Shown here: positions 1-5,673 of the stretch, piece by piece
Numbering within the stretch: position 1 is the first letter of the stretch
Layout of the letters: each line of letters opens with the position of its first letter
From: CAYLOC01 sp964385195
GTDB lineage: Bacteria > Actinomycetota > Actinomycetes > Propionibacteriales > Nocardioidaceae
Length of the DNA stretch: 10,794 bases
Direction of reading: 5' to 3'
NCBI GenBank assembly: GCA_964385195.1
Contig: CAYLOC010000110.1
Coordinates: 1-10,794 of the forward strand
The notes under the pieces: generated by a model
Databases searched by the model: none
Told to the model about the DNA's origin: nothing
What the model saw: the letters and a program-made list of their open reading frames with translations, nothing else
Made by a program: the position numbers and the translations under genes

Positions 1-7
1 TATGGTC

Positions 8-25
8 TTCCAAAGATCTTTGGAA
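8..25. promoter_or_regulatory. Perfect 18-bp palindrome, candidate operator of the ArsR-rhodanese regulator
   Basis: The sequence TTCCAAAGATCTTTGGAA is a perfect inverted repeat, and flanking bases 5-6 and 27-28 also pair (GT/AC), giving 22 of 24 symmetric positions. It ends 28 bp before the regulator's GTG start, in an AT-rich patch that stands out from the GC-rich surroundings. ArsR-family dimers bind imperfect or perfect dyads of about this size over their own promoters, so autoregulation is the likely role. A possible -10-like hexamer TATGGT lies at 1-6, which would put the palindrome over the transcription start, but no convincing -35 is visible because the window begins there. The symmetry is seen directly; the binding protein is inferred. 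Confidence 0.7.
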
Positions 26-42
26 TACGGATAAGTACTGCT

Positions 43-48
43 GGAGGG
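43..48 (+). promoter_or_regulatory. Ribosome binding site for the ArsR-rhodanese gene
   Basis: GGAGGG lies 5 nt before the GTG at 54. It supports GTG as the start over internal ATG codons, the first of which falls well inside the helix-turn-helix. Confidence 0.8.
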
Positions 49-53
49 TATCG

Positions 54-725
54 GTGCAGGACCGACCGGAGAAGACCGAGGTGTTCGACCGGCTGGCGGT
101 GGTCGGCAAGGCGTTCGCCAGCGCCAAGCGGCTGGAGATCATCGACCTGCTCGCCCAGGGCGAACGCACCGTCGATGCGCTGGCGCACACCGCCGGCATG
201 GGCGTCAGCACCGTGTCCGCCCACCTCCAGGTGCTGAAACTGGCCAACCTGGTCCGGACCCGCCGGGAAGGCACCCGCATCTACTACCGGCTCGCCGGTG
301 ATGACGTGGCCGCGCTGTACGCCGCCCTGGGACACGTCGCGCGCGACCGTTCCGCCGACGTCGAACGCGCCCTGACGGCGTACCTCGGGCTGGCGGGCCC
401 GGCGGAGATCGAGGAGGTGCCGCGGCAGACACTCGTCGACCGCCTCGAAGCCGGAGACGCGCTGGTCCTCGACGTACGACCGGCCGAGGAGTACGCCGCC
501 GGCCACATCCGCGGTGCCCGGTCGATCCCGTTCGGTGAGCTGCCCGAACAGACGCCGTCGCTGGACCCGGACACCGACATCATCGCCTACTGCCGCGGCG
601 CGTTCTGCGTGATGGCCAGCGACGCCGTCCGGCTGTTACAGGCCGAGGGACGGCATGCGCAGCGGCTCCAGGACGGGATGATGGAGTGGCGGCTCGCCGG
701 GCTCCCGGTGGAGGTGGGGGCATGA
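54..725 (+). CDS. ArsR-family transcriptional regulator fused to a rhodanese domain
   Basis: A 223-residue two-domain protein that probably represses its own operon. Residues about 10-82 form an ArsR-type winged helix: the recognition region is near VSTVSAHLQVLKLANLV (51-67) and the wing near REGTRIYYRL (71-80). Residues about 123-220 form a single rhodanese domain, with LVLDVRPAEEYAAGHI (137-152) and the active loop CRGAFC (180-185). The only cysteines are C180 and C185, both in that loop; the usual metal-binding ELCVC motif of ArsR/SmtB sensors is absent. Sensing of persulfide or another reactive sulfur species through the rhodanese loop is therefore more likely than direct metal sensing (inference). 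The start is GTG with a good RBS, and the stop overlaps the next start as ATGA. A TTA leucine codon occurs at 636-638. The domain calls are secure; the ligand is not known. Confidence 0.93.
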   Translation: MQDRPEKTEVFDRLAVVGKAFASAKRLEIIDLLAQGERTVDALAHTAGMGVSTVSAHLQVLKLANLVRTRREGTRIYYRLAGDDVAALYAALGHVARDRSADVERALTAYLGLAGPAEIEEVPRQTLVDRLEAGDALVLDVRPAEEYAAGHIRGARSIPFGELPEQTPSLDPDTDIIAYCRGAFCVMASDAVRLLQAEGRHAQRLQDGMMEWRLAGLPVEVGA

Positions 726-1213
726 ATGCGCCGGTCGGGCTCGGTACGCCGATGCGGCACTGGGCAGCACGCCGCTGGCTCGTCGCCGCGGGCACGTCCG
801 TGCTGTTCACCGTGCTGGTCGCGGTCCCGACCGACCTGATCGACACCCCGCTGTTCTGGCGGGAGATCCCGCCGACCTGGTGGTCCTGGCCGGGGCTGGT
901 GGTCAGCGCCGTCCTGGCGGGGCTGCTGTGCGCCACCTACATCGCCGCACCCTCCAGCGATGATGCACCGCGAACCCGTCGCGGCGGGTACCTGGGCGGG
1001 CTGCTCACGTTCTTCGCGGTCGGCTGTCCGGTCTGTAACAAGCTGGTGCTGCTCGCCCTGGGCACCAGCGGCGCGCTGGCGTGGTTCGAGCCGGCGCAGC
1101 CGCTGCTGCAGGTGGCCGCGATCGGCCTGCTGGCGTGGGCGCTGGCACAGCGCCTCCGCGGCGAGCGTGCCTGCTCCTCCCCCGCCGCGCCCGTCGGCTC
1201 CGGGAGCCGGTGA
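722..1213 (+). CDS. Small integral membrane protein with a CPVC motif
   Basis: A 163-residue hydrophobic protein with about four membrane segments (roughly residues 18-40, 56-76, 90-117 and 126-144). The third carries GCPVCNK (101-107), a CxxC pair at the membrane, and a third cysteine (C70) lies in segment two. I do not recognise a named family. Lying between the regulator and a DsbA-like protein, a CxxC in a membrane segment suggests thiol-disulfide exchange, analogous to quinone-linked oxidases such as DsbB or VKOR, though it lacks their recognisable cysteine pattern; metal binding is the alternative. ATG at 722 is chosen over the longer upstream frame because it overlaps the preceding stop (ATGA) and follows the G-rich RBS GGAGGTGGGGG (710-720). 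The C-terminal tail after about residue 148 is Ser/Pro/Gly-rich. Existence is well supported; function is inferred from context. Confidence 0.85.
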   Translation: MNAPVGLGTPMRHWAARRWLVAAGTSVLFTVLVAVPTDLIDTPLFWREIPPTWWSWPGLVVSAVLAGLLCATYIAAPSSDDAPRTRRGGYLGGLLTFFAVGCPVCNKLVLLALGTSGALAWFEPAQPLLQVAAIGLLAWALAQRLRGERACSSPAAPVGSGSR

Positions 1214-1992
1214 TGGCCGACGGTCCCGACCAGCCGCGCCGCCGGGGCGTCGTGGTCCCACTGGCGGTGGCCGGGGTCGCCGCCGTGGTCGCATTGGTGA
1301 TGGTGATCCCGCCGATGCTCAGCGACCCGGAGCCGGCGTCGGCACCGGCCACGAGCCCCAGCACCGCGCCTCCGGTCGAGACCACCACGCCGAGTCCCCG
1401 CGCGAAGCGGTCCGCGAAACCCGACGACGTCGTCAACCAGCTGGCGAAACTGGCCCGACGCAAGCCCGGAGACCCGCTGGCCATCGGCCCGGTCGACGCG
1501 CCGGTCGTGATGGTCACCTACTCCGACTTCCAGTGCCCGTTCTGTGGCCGGTACGCCCGCAAGACCCACCCCGTGCTCGTCGAGAAGTTCGTCAAGAAGG
1601 GGATCCTGCGCATCGAATGGCGCGACTTCCCCTACCTCGGTGAAGAGTCCGGCCGGGCCGCGAAGGCGGCGCGGGCCGCCGGGCGGCAAGGGAAGTTCTG
1701 GGAGTACCACGACGCGCTGTACCACGACCAGCCCAGCGTCAACTCCGGCACCTGGACCGAGGACTCCCTGGTCACGGTGGCGCGCGACCTCGGCCTCGAC
1801 ACCGAACGGTTCCGCCGCGACATGCACTCCACCGCGATCGCGAAGGCGATCCAGCGGGACTTCACCGAGGGACAGTCCATCGGGGTCACCGGAACCCCGG
1901 CGGCACTGATCAACGGCGTACCGGTCCTCGGTGCGCTGCCGACCTCCACGTTTGCCGACCAGATCAAGCGGGCCGCTGCCGAGGCACGATGA
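1213..1992 (+). CDS. Membrane-anchored DsbA-family (thioredoxin-fold) thiol-disulfide oxidoreductase
   Basis: A 259-residue protein with a short basic N-terminus, one transmembrane anchor (about 12-36), a Pro/Ser/Thr-rich linker (about 37-70) and an extracytoplasmic thioredoxin-fold domain. The active site is CPFC (108-111), preceded by the strand PVVMVTYSDFQ (97-107), and the conserved cis-proline is P229 in GVTGTPA (224-230). The helical insertion between them (about 140-220) is as in DsbA/DSBA-like and bacterial 'thioredoxin domain 4' proteins. No lipobox cysteine is seen, so it is an anchored protein rather than a lipoprotein. The ATG at 1213 overlaps the previous stop by one base (TGATG), with GGGAG just upstream; the GTG at 1210 is an alternative. 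It would oxidise, reduce or isomerise cysteines of exported proteins, or pass electrons to the neighbouring CPVC membrane protein; direction cannot be told from sequence. Confidence 0.92.
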   Translation: MADGPDQPRRRGVVVPLAVAGVAAVVALVMVIPPMLSDPEPASAPATSPSTAPPVETTTPSPRAKRSAKPDDVVNQLAKLARRKPGDPLAIGPVDAPVVMVTYSDFQCPFCGRYARKTHPVLVEKFVKKGILRIEWRDFPYLGEESGRAAKAARAAGRQGKFWEYHDALYHDQPSVNSGTWTEDSLVTVARDLGLDTERFRRDMHSTAIAKAIQRDFTEGQSIGVTGTPAALINGVPVLGALPTSTFADQIKRAAAEAR

Positions 1993-2975
1993 CCGACGTC
2001 GGGTTCGTGACGGCGTTCGCGGCCGGCATCGTGGCGCTGCTCTCGCCGTGCAGCGCGTTGCTGCTGCCGTCGTTCTTCGCCTACTCGTTCGGCAACCCCG
2101 GGCGACAACTGCTGCGGACCGCGCTGTTCTACGCAGGGTTGGTGGTCACGCTGGTGCCCCTGGGAGTCGGCGCGAGCGCGGTGTCGGTGGTGTTCTACGG
2201 CCATCGGCCGCTGCTCATCGCGGTCGCGGGCTGGACGATCATCGGGCTGGGGGTCGTGCAGGTGATCGGCCGCAGCTTCGCGATGCCGTTCGCGGCGCGG
2301 CTCCAGCGACTCGCCGGCCGTTCCCCGCAGGGCAAGGGGTGGCTCTCGACCGTTGTTCTGGGCGCGACGTACGGCCTGGCCGGTTTCTGCTCCGGGCCGG
2401 TGCTGGGCGCGATCCTGACGATGGCGGCGACCCGGCAGTCCCCGGTCCAGGGTGGGGTGCTGCTTGCCGTCTACGCACTGGGAATGGCGGTGCCGCTGTT
2501 CGTCCTCGCCGCCTTGTGGGACCGATTCGACCTCGGACGTCGCCGCTGGCTGCGGGGCCGGGCGTGGACCTGGGGTCCGGTCTCGGTCCACTCGACCTCG
2601 TTGGTGTCGGGAGTGTTCTTCATCGGGATCGGCGTGCTGTTCCTGGTCTATGACGGTACGGCGGGCATCACCGGAACGCTGGGCCTCGGCGACACCACGG
2701 AACTGGAGTTCACCGCCCAGCAGCACCTGGGCGACTGGCTGTCCGCGGTCCCGCCCTGGGTCGCTCCGGCGGCCGTTGCCGCGGCGGCGCTCGTGATCGC
2801 CGTACGCCGAGCCGTCACCGGGGTCCGCAGCGACAGAGGATCTCGACGTGCGGGACAACGAACGACGCGTCGTCATGGTCCGCCCACTCGTGCCAGCCGT
2901 CGGCGATCCGCTGCAGGTCATCGACGGTCGCCAACCCGCGCTCGCGAGCCTGTCGCCCGAACGCGGAGCCGGTGA
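1989..2975 (+). CDS. CcdA/DsbD-like transmembrane electron carrier, with an anomalous C-terminal extension
   Basis: A 328-residue ORF whose first 275 or so residues form a membrane protein with six to seven hydrophobic segments. The two hallmark cysteines of the CcdA/DsbD family are present: C21 in LLSPCSALLLPS and C134 in GLAGFCSGPVLGA, and these are its only cysteines. In this family they accept electrons from cytoplasmic thioredoxin and pass them to an extracytoplasmic thioredoxin-like partner, here plausibly the DsbA-like protein encoded just upstream. The ATG overlaps the previous stop (ATGA, 1989-1992), with GAGG at 1981-1984. After the last hydrophobic segment (about 256-273) the frame continues for about 50 Arg-rich residues that lie antisense to the methyltransferase gene (from 2815). 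That tail looks like a read-through of a convergent gene rather than an evolved domain, so the native stop may have been lost. Confidence 0.88.
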   Translation: MTDVGFVTAFAAGIVALLSPCSALLLPSFFAYSFGNPGRQLLRTALFYAGLVVTLVPLGVGASAVSVVFYGHRPLLIAVAGWTIIGLGVVQVIGRSFAMPFAARLQRLAGRSPQGKGWLSTVVLGATYGLAGFCSGPVLGAILTMAATRQSPVQGGVLLAVYALGMAVPLFVLAALWDRFDLGRRRWLRGRAWTWGPVSVHSTSLVSGVFFIGIGVLFLVYDGTAGITGTLGLGDTTELEFTAQQHLGDWLSAVPPWVAPAAVAAAALVIAVRRAVTGVRSDRGSRRAGQRTTRRHGPPTRASRRRSAAGHRRSPTRAREPVARTRSR

Positions 2976-3618
2976 CCCGGTCCGCCCACAGCCCGGCCCA
3001 CCACAACCGCTCCTCCTCGGTGGTGAAGCACCAGGCGCTGGCACTGACCGTGACCTCGGCGAACCCGGCGGCGCGCGCCCAGCCAGGCAGGTGCCGTCCG
3101 GCGTCGGGCTCGGCGGAGTTGCCGCGGGCCAGGGTGTGGTACAGCCCCAGCCACTCTTCCAGCACGGGGACGGCCGGCCACCAGAGGAACCCGCCGTAGT
3201 CGCTGTCCCGCGCAGCGACCAGACCGCCGGGCGCGCAGACCCGGCGCATCTCCCGTAGCCCCGCAACGGGGTCGCTGAGGTGCTGCAAGACCTGGTGGGC
3301 GTGGACGACGTCGAAGGAGCCGTCGGCGTACCCGAGTCCATAGACGTCACCGGCCACGAACGAGACGTTGTCGAGGTGCGCAGCGGCCGAGCGCGCCTCC
3401 GCGAGCACCGCGGCCGACCGGTCCAGGCCGACGACGGCGCCATCGGGCACCTGCCGCGCCAGGTCGGCAGTGATGGTGCCCGGTCCGCAGCCGACATCGA
3501 GCAGCGTCGTCTGCGGCGTCAGGTGGGGCAGCAGGTAGCCGGCGGAGTTGGCCGCGGTACGGCGACGGTGCGAGCGCAGATCGGCGTCGGCGTGTCCGTG
3601 GGTGTAGACGTCTGTCAA
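2815..3618 (-). CDS. SAM-dependent class I methyltransferase (UbiE/COQ5-like)
   Basis: A 267-residue Rossmann-fold methyltransferase. Motif I is LLDVGCGPGTIT (39-50), the ribose-binding acidic residue is D66 in VVGLDRS, the adenine-side motif is AGDVYGLGY (89-97), and FDVVHAHQVLQHLSDP (102-117) with LREMRRVCAPGGLV (121-134) gives the motif IV/V region. The C-terminal third is Trp-rich and probably forms the acceptor-substrate pocket; the substrate cannot be read. The N-terminus YTHGH...LRSH looks like that of a widespread actinobacterial methyltransferase group, which supports the TTG start at 3618. That TTG overlaps the hydrolase stop (TTGA) and follows GGGAGG by 4 nt. It is last in the operon, and its 3' 161 bp are overlapped by the CcdA-like ORF on the other strand. 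It may modify the compound handled by the upstream hydrolases. Confidence 0.9.
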   Translation of the reverse strand: MTDVYTHGHADADLRSHRRRTAANSAGYLLPHLTPQTTLLDVGCGPGTITADLARQVPDGAVVGLDRSAAVLAEARSAAAHLDNVSFVAGDVYGLGYADGSFDVVHAHQVLQHLSDPVAGLREMRRVCAPGGLVAARDSDYGGFLWWPAVPVLEEWLGLYHTLARGNSAEPDAGRHLPGWARAAGFAEVTVSASAWCFTTEEERLWWAGLWADRVTGSAFGRQARERGLATVDDLQRIADGWHEWADHDDASFVVPHVEILCRCGPR

Positions 3619-4409
3619 CCGGCCTCCCGCACGAACCCGCGCACGTGGGCGTTCCACGTGTCCGGGTCCTCGAAGTACCCGGAGTGTCCCACGCCGGCGA
3701 GGACGGCCATCCGGGAGCCGGGGACCAGGCCGGCGCAGGAGCGGACCATGTCCGGCGGGAAGAGCTCGTCGTGCTCTCCGGCGAGGAACAGTGTCGGCAC
3801 GGTGAGCCGGGCGAGCACGTCGGCACCGACGGTGCGTGCCGCGAGCCGCGCCGAGATGGTGGCGTCGCTGGCTCGGTGCCCGAACGAGCCGAGGATCTGG
3901 TACAGGTACGCGTGGGCGACGTCGCGCTGCTGGAAGTCGGTCCCGAGGGCCGGGTGCACCCCCAGCGGCCGGGTTCCCGGGGCGTCGCGCACCGGCCCCC
4001 GCCGCTCCCCGGCCACCGACGGCGTGATGCCGCCGGTGCTCGCGGACAGGACAAGCGACCGGACGCGCTGCGGCGCCCGTACGGCGAGCCCCAGCGCCGC
4101 CCAGCCACCCATGGACTGTCCGACCAGGTGGGCAGAGTGCACGTCGAGATGGTCGAGGATCCGCTCGAGGTCGCCGGTCGCGGCCTGCACCGATCGGTCG
4201 CCGGTGTCGGTGGACCGGCCGAAACCACGTTGGTCCCAGACCACGACCCGCATGTCGCGGGAGAACTCGACGACCTGCCGGTACCAGATCCCGCCGTTGC
4301 CGCCAAGCCCGTGGCAGAACACGATCGGTACGCCGTCGCCGGCGGTCTCGTAGTACAGCTCGTCCCCGTCGACGTCGAGGACGCCGGCCTGCCGCGGGAT
4401 CGGGGGCAC
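3615..4409 (-). CDS. Alpha/beta-hydrolase fold protein
   Basis: A 264-residue cytoplasmic hydrolase of the usual length for the family. The oxyanion-hole motif HGLGGNG is at 33-39 and the nucleophile elbow GQSMGG at 97-102 (Ser99). The probable acid is D214 in GEHDELFP and the catalytic histidine is H242 in GHSGYFEDP, so the triad looks complete. WDQRGFGRS (58-66) is the standard strand-loop of esterase, lactonase and C-C hydrolase members. The substrate is not deducible; an ester, lactone or enol-lactone is typical. The frame stays open far upstream (to 4643), but that part is antisense-like Arg/Pro-rich sequence inside the amidohydrolase gene. GTG at 4409 is preferred, with GGAG 8 nt upstream and only 5 nt after the amidohydrolase stop. 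Its stop overlaps the methyltransferase start, so the two are probably translationally coupled. Confidence 0.9.
   Translation of the reverse strand: MPPIPRQAGVLDVDGDELYYETAGDGVPIVFCHGLGGNGGIWYRQVVEFSRDMRVVVWDQRGFGRSTDTGDRSVQAATGDLERILDHLDVHSAHLVGQSMGGWAALGLAVRAPQRVRSLVLSASTGGITPSVAGERRGPVRDAPGTRPLGVHPALGTDFQQRDVAHAYLYQILGSFGHRASDATISARLAARTVGADVLARLTVPTLFLAGEHDELFPPDMVRSCAGLVPGSRMAVLAGVGHSGYFEDPDTWNAHVRGFVREAG
3623..3628 (-). promoter_or_regulatory. RBS deciding the TTG start of the methyltransferase
   Basis: On the minus strand GGGAGG precedes the TTG at 3618-3616 by 4 nt. There is no nearby in-frame ATG or GTG that keeps the conserved N-terminus, so the Shine-Dalgarno and the TTGA stop-start overlap together fix the start. 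Confidence 0.65.
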
Positions 4410-4414
4410 GGCGG

Positions 4415-5662
4415 CTACTCCGCCGCGGGGTGGTCGACCGTGTTGTCCACCGCGAGCGTCCCCTGCTTCCAGACCTGGCGGATGCGCTCGCGCAGGCCGT
4501 CCAGCTCCAGCGCGTCGCCGTCGACGACGAGGAGGTCGGCATCCATCCCGGGGCGGATCCGGCCGGTGACCTCTCCCAGCCCGCACAGCTCCGCCGACCC
4601 CGAGGTGGCGGACGCGAGGACGTCGGCCGGAGCCATGCCGCACTGTTGCATCAGCACCAGCTCGTGCAGGTTGTCGCCGTGTGGCCCTACGCCGCTGTCG
4701 GTACCCATGGCGATCTGCACCCCGGCCGCGATGGCGCGAGTCACCGACTCCTTGTGCGTCTCCGCGACCGCCCAGGCCTTCTCCAGCACCACCTCAGGAA
4801 TCCGTGCCCCCTCCTCCGCAGCGTTGAGCACGGCGTACGGCGCCACCAGGGTCGGCACCAGCCACGCCTTCTTCGAACGCATCAGCTCCAGTGCCTCGTC
4901 GTCGAGGTAGATCCCGTGCTCGATCGACCGCACCCCGGCGTGCAGTGCGTTCTTGATCCCGTCGGCCCCCTGGGCATGGGCCATCACGCTCCGCCCGGAT
5001 GCCGCCGCCTCGGCCACGACCACGTCCAGCTCCTCGCGGCTGAACTGCGAGTGCCGGGGGTCATCGCGCGGGGACAACACGCCGCCGGTGGTGCAGATCT
5101 TGATCACGTCCGCCCCGGCCCGTAACAGGAGCCGGACAACCTTGCGCAGCTCGTCCGGGCCGTCGGCGATCCCCGAGGGACGACCCGGGTGCGGCTGGCT
5201 CATCGGGACACTGCAGCCGGACGGGAACCAGGAGTCGGTGTGCCCCCCGGTCATGCCGATGAGGTTCACCGCGATCAGCATCCGCGGCCCGGCGATCAGC
5301 CCGTCGGCCACGGCCTGCTGGATACCGAGGTCGGAGCCGCCGGCGTCGCGGACCGTGGTGATCCCCGTCCGCAACGTCGCCGCGAGGTTCGCCGCCGCCG
5401 CGTAGAACTGGTAGGAGAACGGCCGGTTGAGCCGTTCCATCAGGTCGACGCCGGATGCGGTGGCGTGGATATGGCAGTCGATGATCCCTGGCAGCACGGT
5501 GGCCCCGGACACGTCCACCCCGACGTCGCCGTCCAGGCCGGTGCCCACCTCGACGATCGTGCCGCGCTCGACCACCACGTCCGCACGTGCAGGGGACGCT
5601 CCGGTCCCGTCGAACACCGAACCTCCGTGCAGAACGGTCCGCTTCTCTCGCTCCTGTGTCAT
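4415..5662 (-). CDS. Metal-dependent amidohydrolase (imidazolonepropionase / prolidase-like subgroup)
   Basis: A 415-residue member of the amidohydrolase superfamily with a complete binuclear metal site: HxH at H64/H66 in GIIDCHIHA, the probable carboxylated lysine K188 in ADVIKICTTGG, H229 in VMAHAQG, H249 in SIEHG and the catalytic aspartate D322 in GTDSG. The N- and C-terminal parts (about 1-57 and 365-405, including PGMDADLLVVDGD) make the small beta-sandwich domain. This subgroup includes Xaa-Pro, Xaa-Arg and related dipeptidases and other cyclic-amide or N-acyl hydrolases; the exact substrate is unknown. No signal peptide is seen, so it acts in the cytoplasm. The gene starts 11 nt after the ATPase stop with a GAGGAGG RBS, so it probably acts on what the transporter imports. 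It carries a TTA leucine codon (L180, 5125-5123). Confidence 0.93.
   Translation of the reverse strand: MTQEREKRTVLHGGSVFDGTGASPARADVVVERGTIVEVGTGLDGDVGVDVSGATVLPGIIDCHIHATASGVDLMERLNRPFSYQFYAAAANLAATLRTGITTVRDAGGSDLGIQQAVADGLIAGPRMLIAVNLIGMTGGHTDSWFPSGCSVPMSQPHPGRPSGIADGPDELRKVVRLLLRAGADVIKICTTGGVLSPRDDPRHSQFSREELDVVVAEAAASGRSVMAHAQGADGIKNALHAGVRSIEHGIYLDDEALELMRSKKAWLVPTLVAPYAVLNAAEEGARIPEVVLEKAWAVAETHKESVTRAIAAGVQIAMGTDSGVGPHGDNLHELVLMQQCGMAPADVLASATSGSAELCGLGEVTGRIRPGMDADLLVVDGDALELDGLRERIRQVWKQGTLAVDNTVDHPAAE
4418..4421 (-). promoter_or_regulatory. RBS supporting the GTG start of the alpha/beta hydrolase
   Basis: Minus-strand GGAG (within GGCGGAG, 4424-4418) lies 8 nt before GTG 4409-4407 and overlaps the last codons of the amidohydrolase. 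It argues against the much longer open frame that starts inside that gene. Confidence 0.5.
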
Positions 5663-5673
5663 GCTCCTCCTCG

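Noticed and set aside
54..725. Arsenic or metal resistance operon
   Set aside because: The regulator lacks the metal-binding cysteines and no arsenate reductase, arsenite pump or mercury gene is present; the neighbours are thiol-redox proteins.
1989..2975. Cytochrome c maturation locus
   Set aside because: A CcdA-like protein alone is not enough: no ResB/ResC-like, CcmF-like or cytochrome c (CxxCH) gene is present in the window.
1632..3497. 621-residue - strand open frame across the DsbA-like, CcdA-like and methyltransferase genes
   Set aside because: It runs opposite the DsbA-like and CcdA-like genes and in a different frame from the methyltransferase; the translation is Arg/Ser/Pro-rich without motifs.
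4410..4643. Longer N-terminus for the alpha/beta hydrolase starting at 4643
   Set aside because: The added 78 residues lie wholly inside the amidohydrolase gene and are Arg/Gly/Pro-rich. The GTG at 4409 has an RBS and fits the family length.
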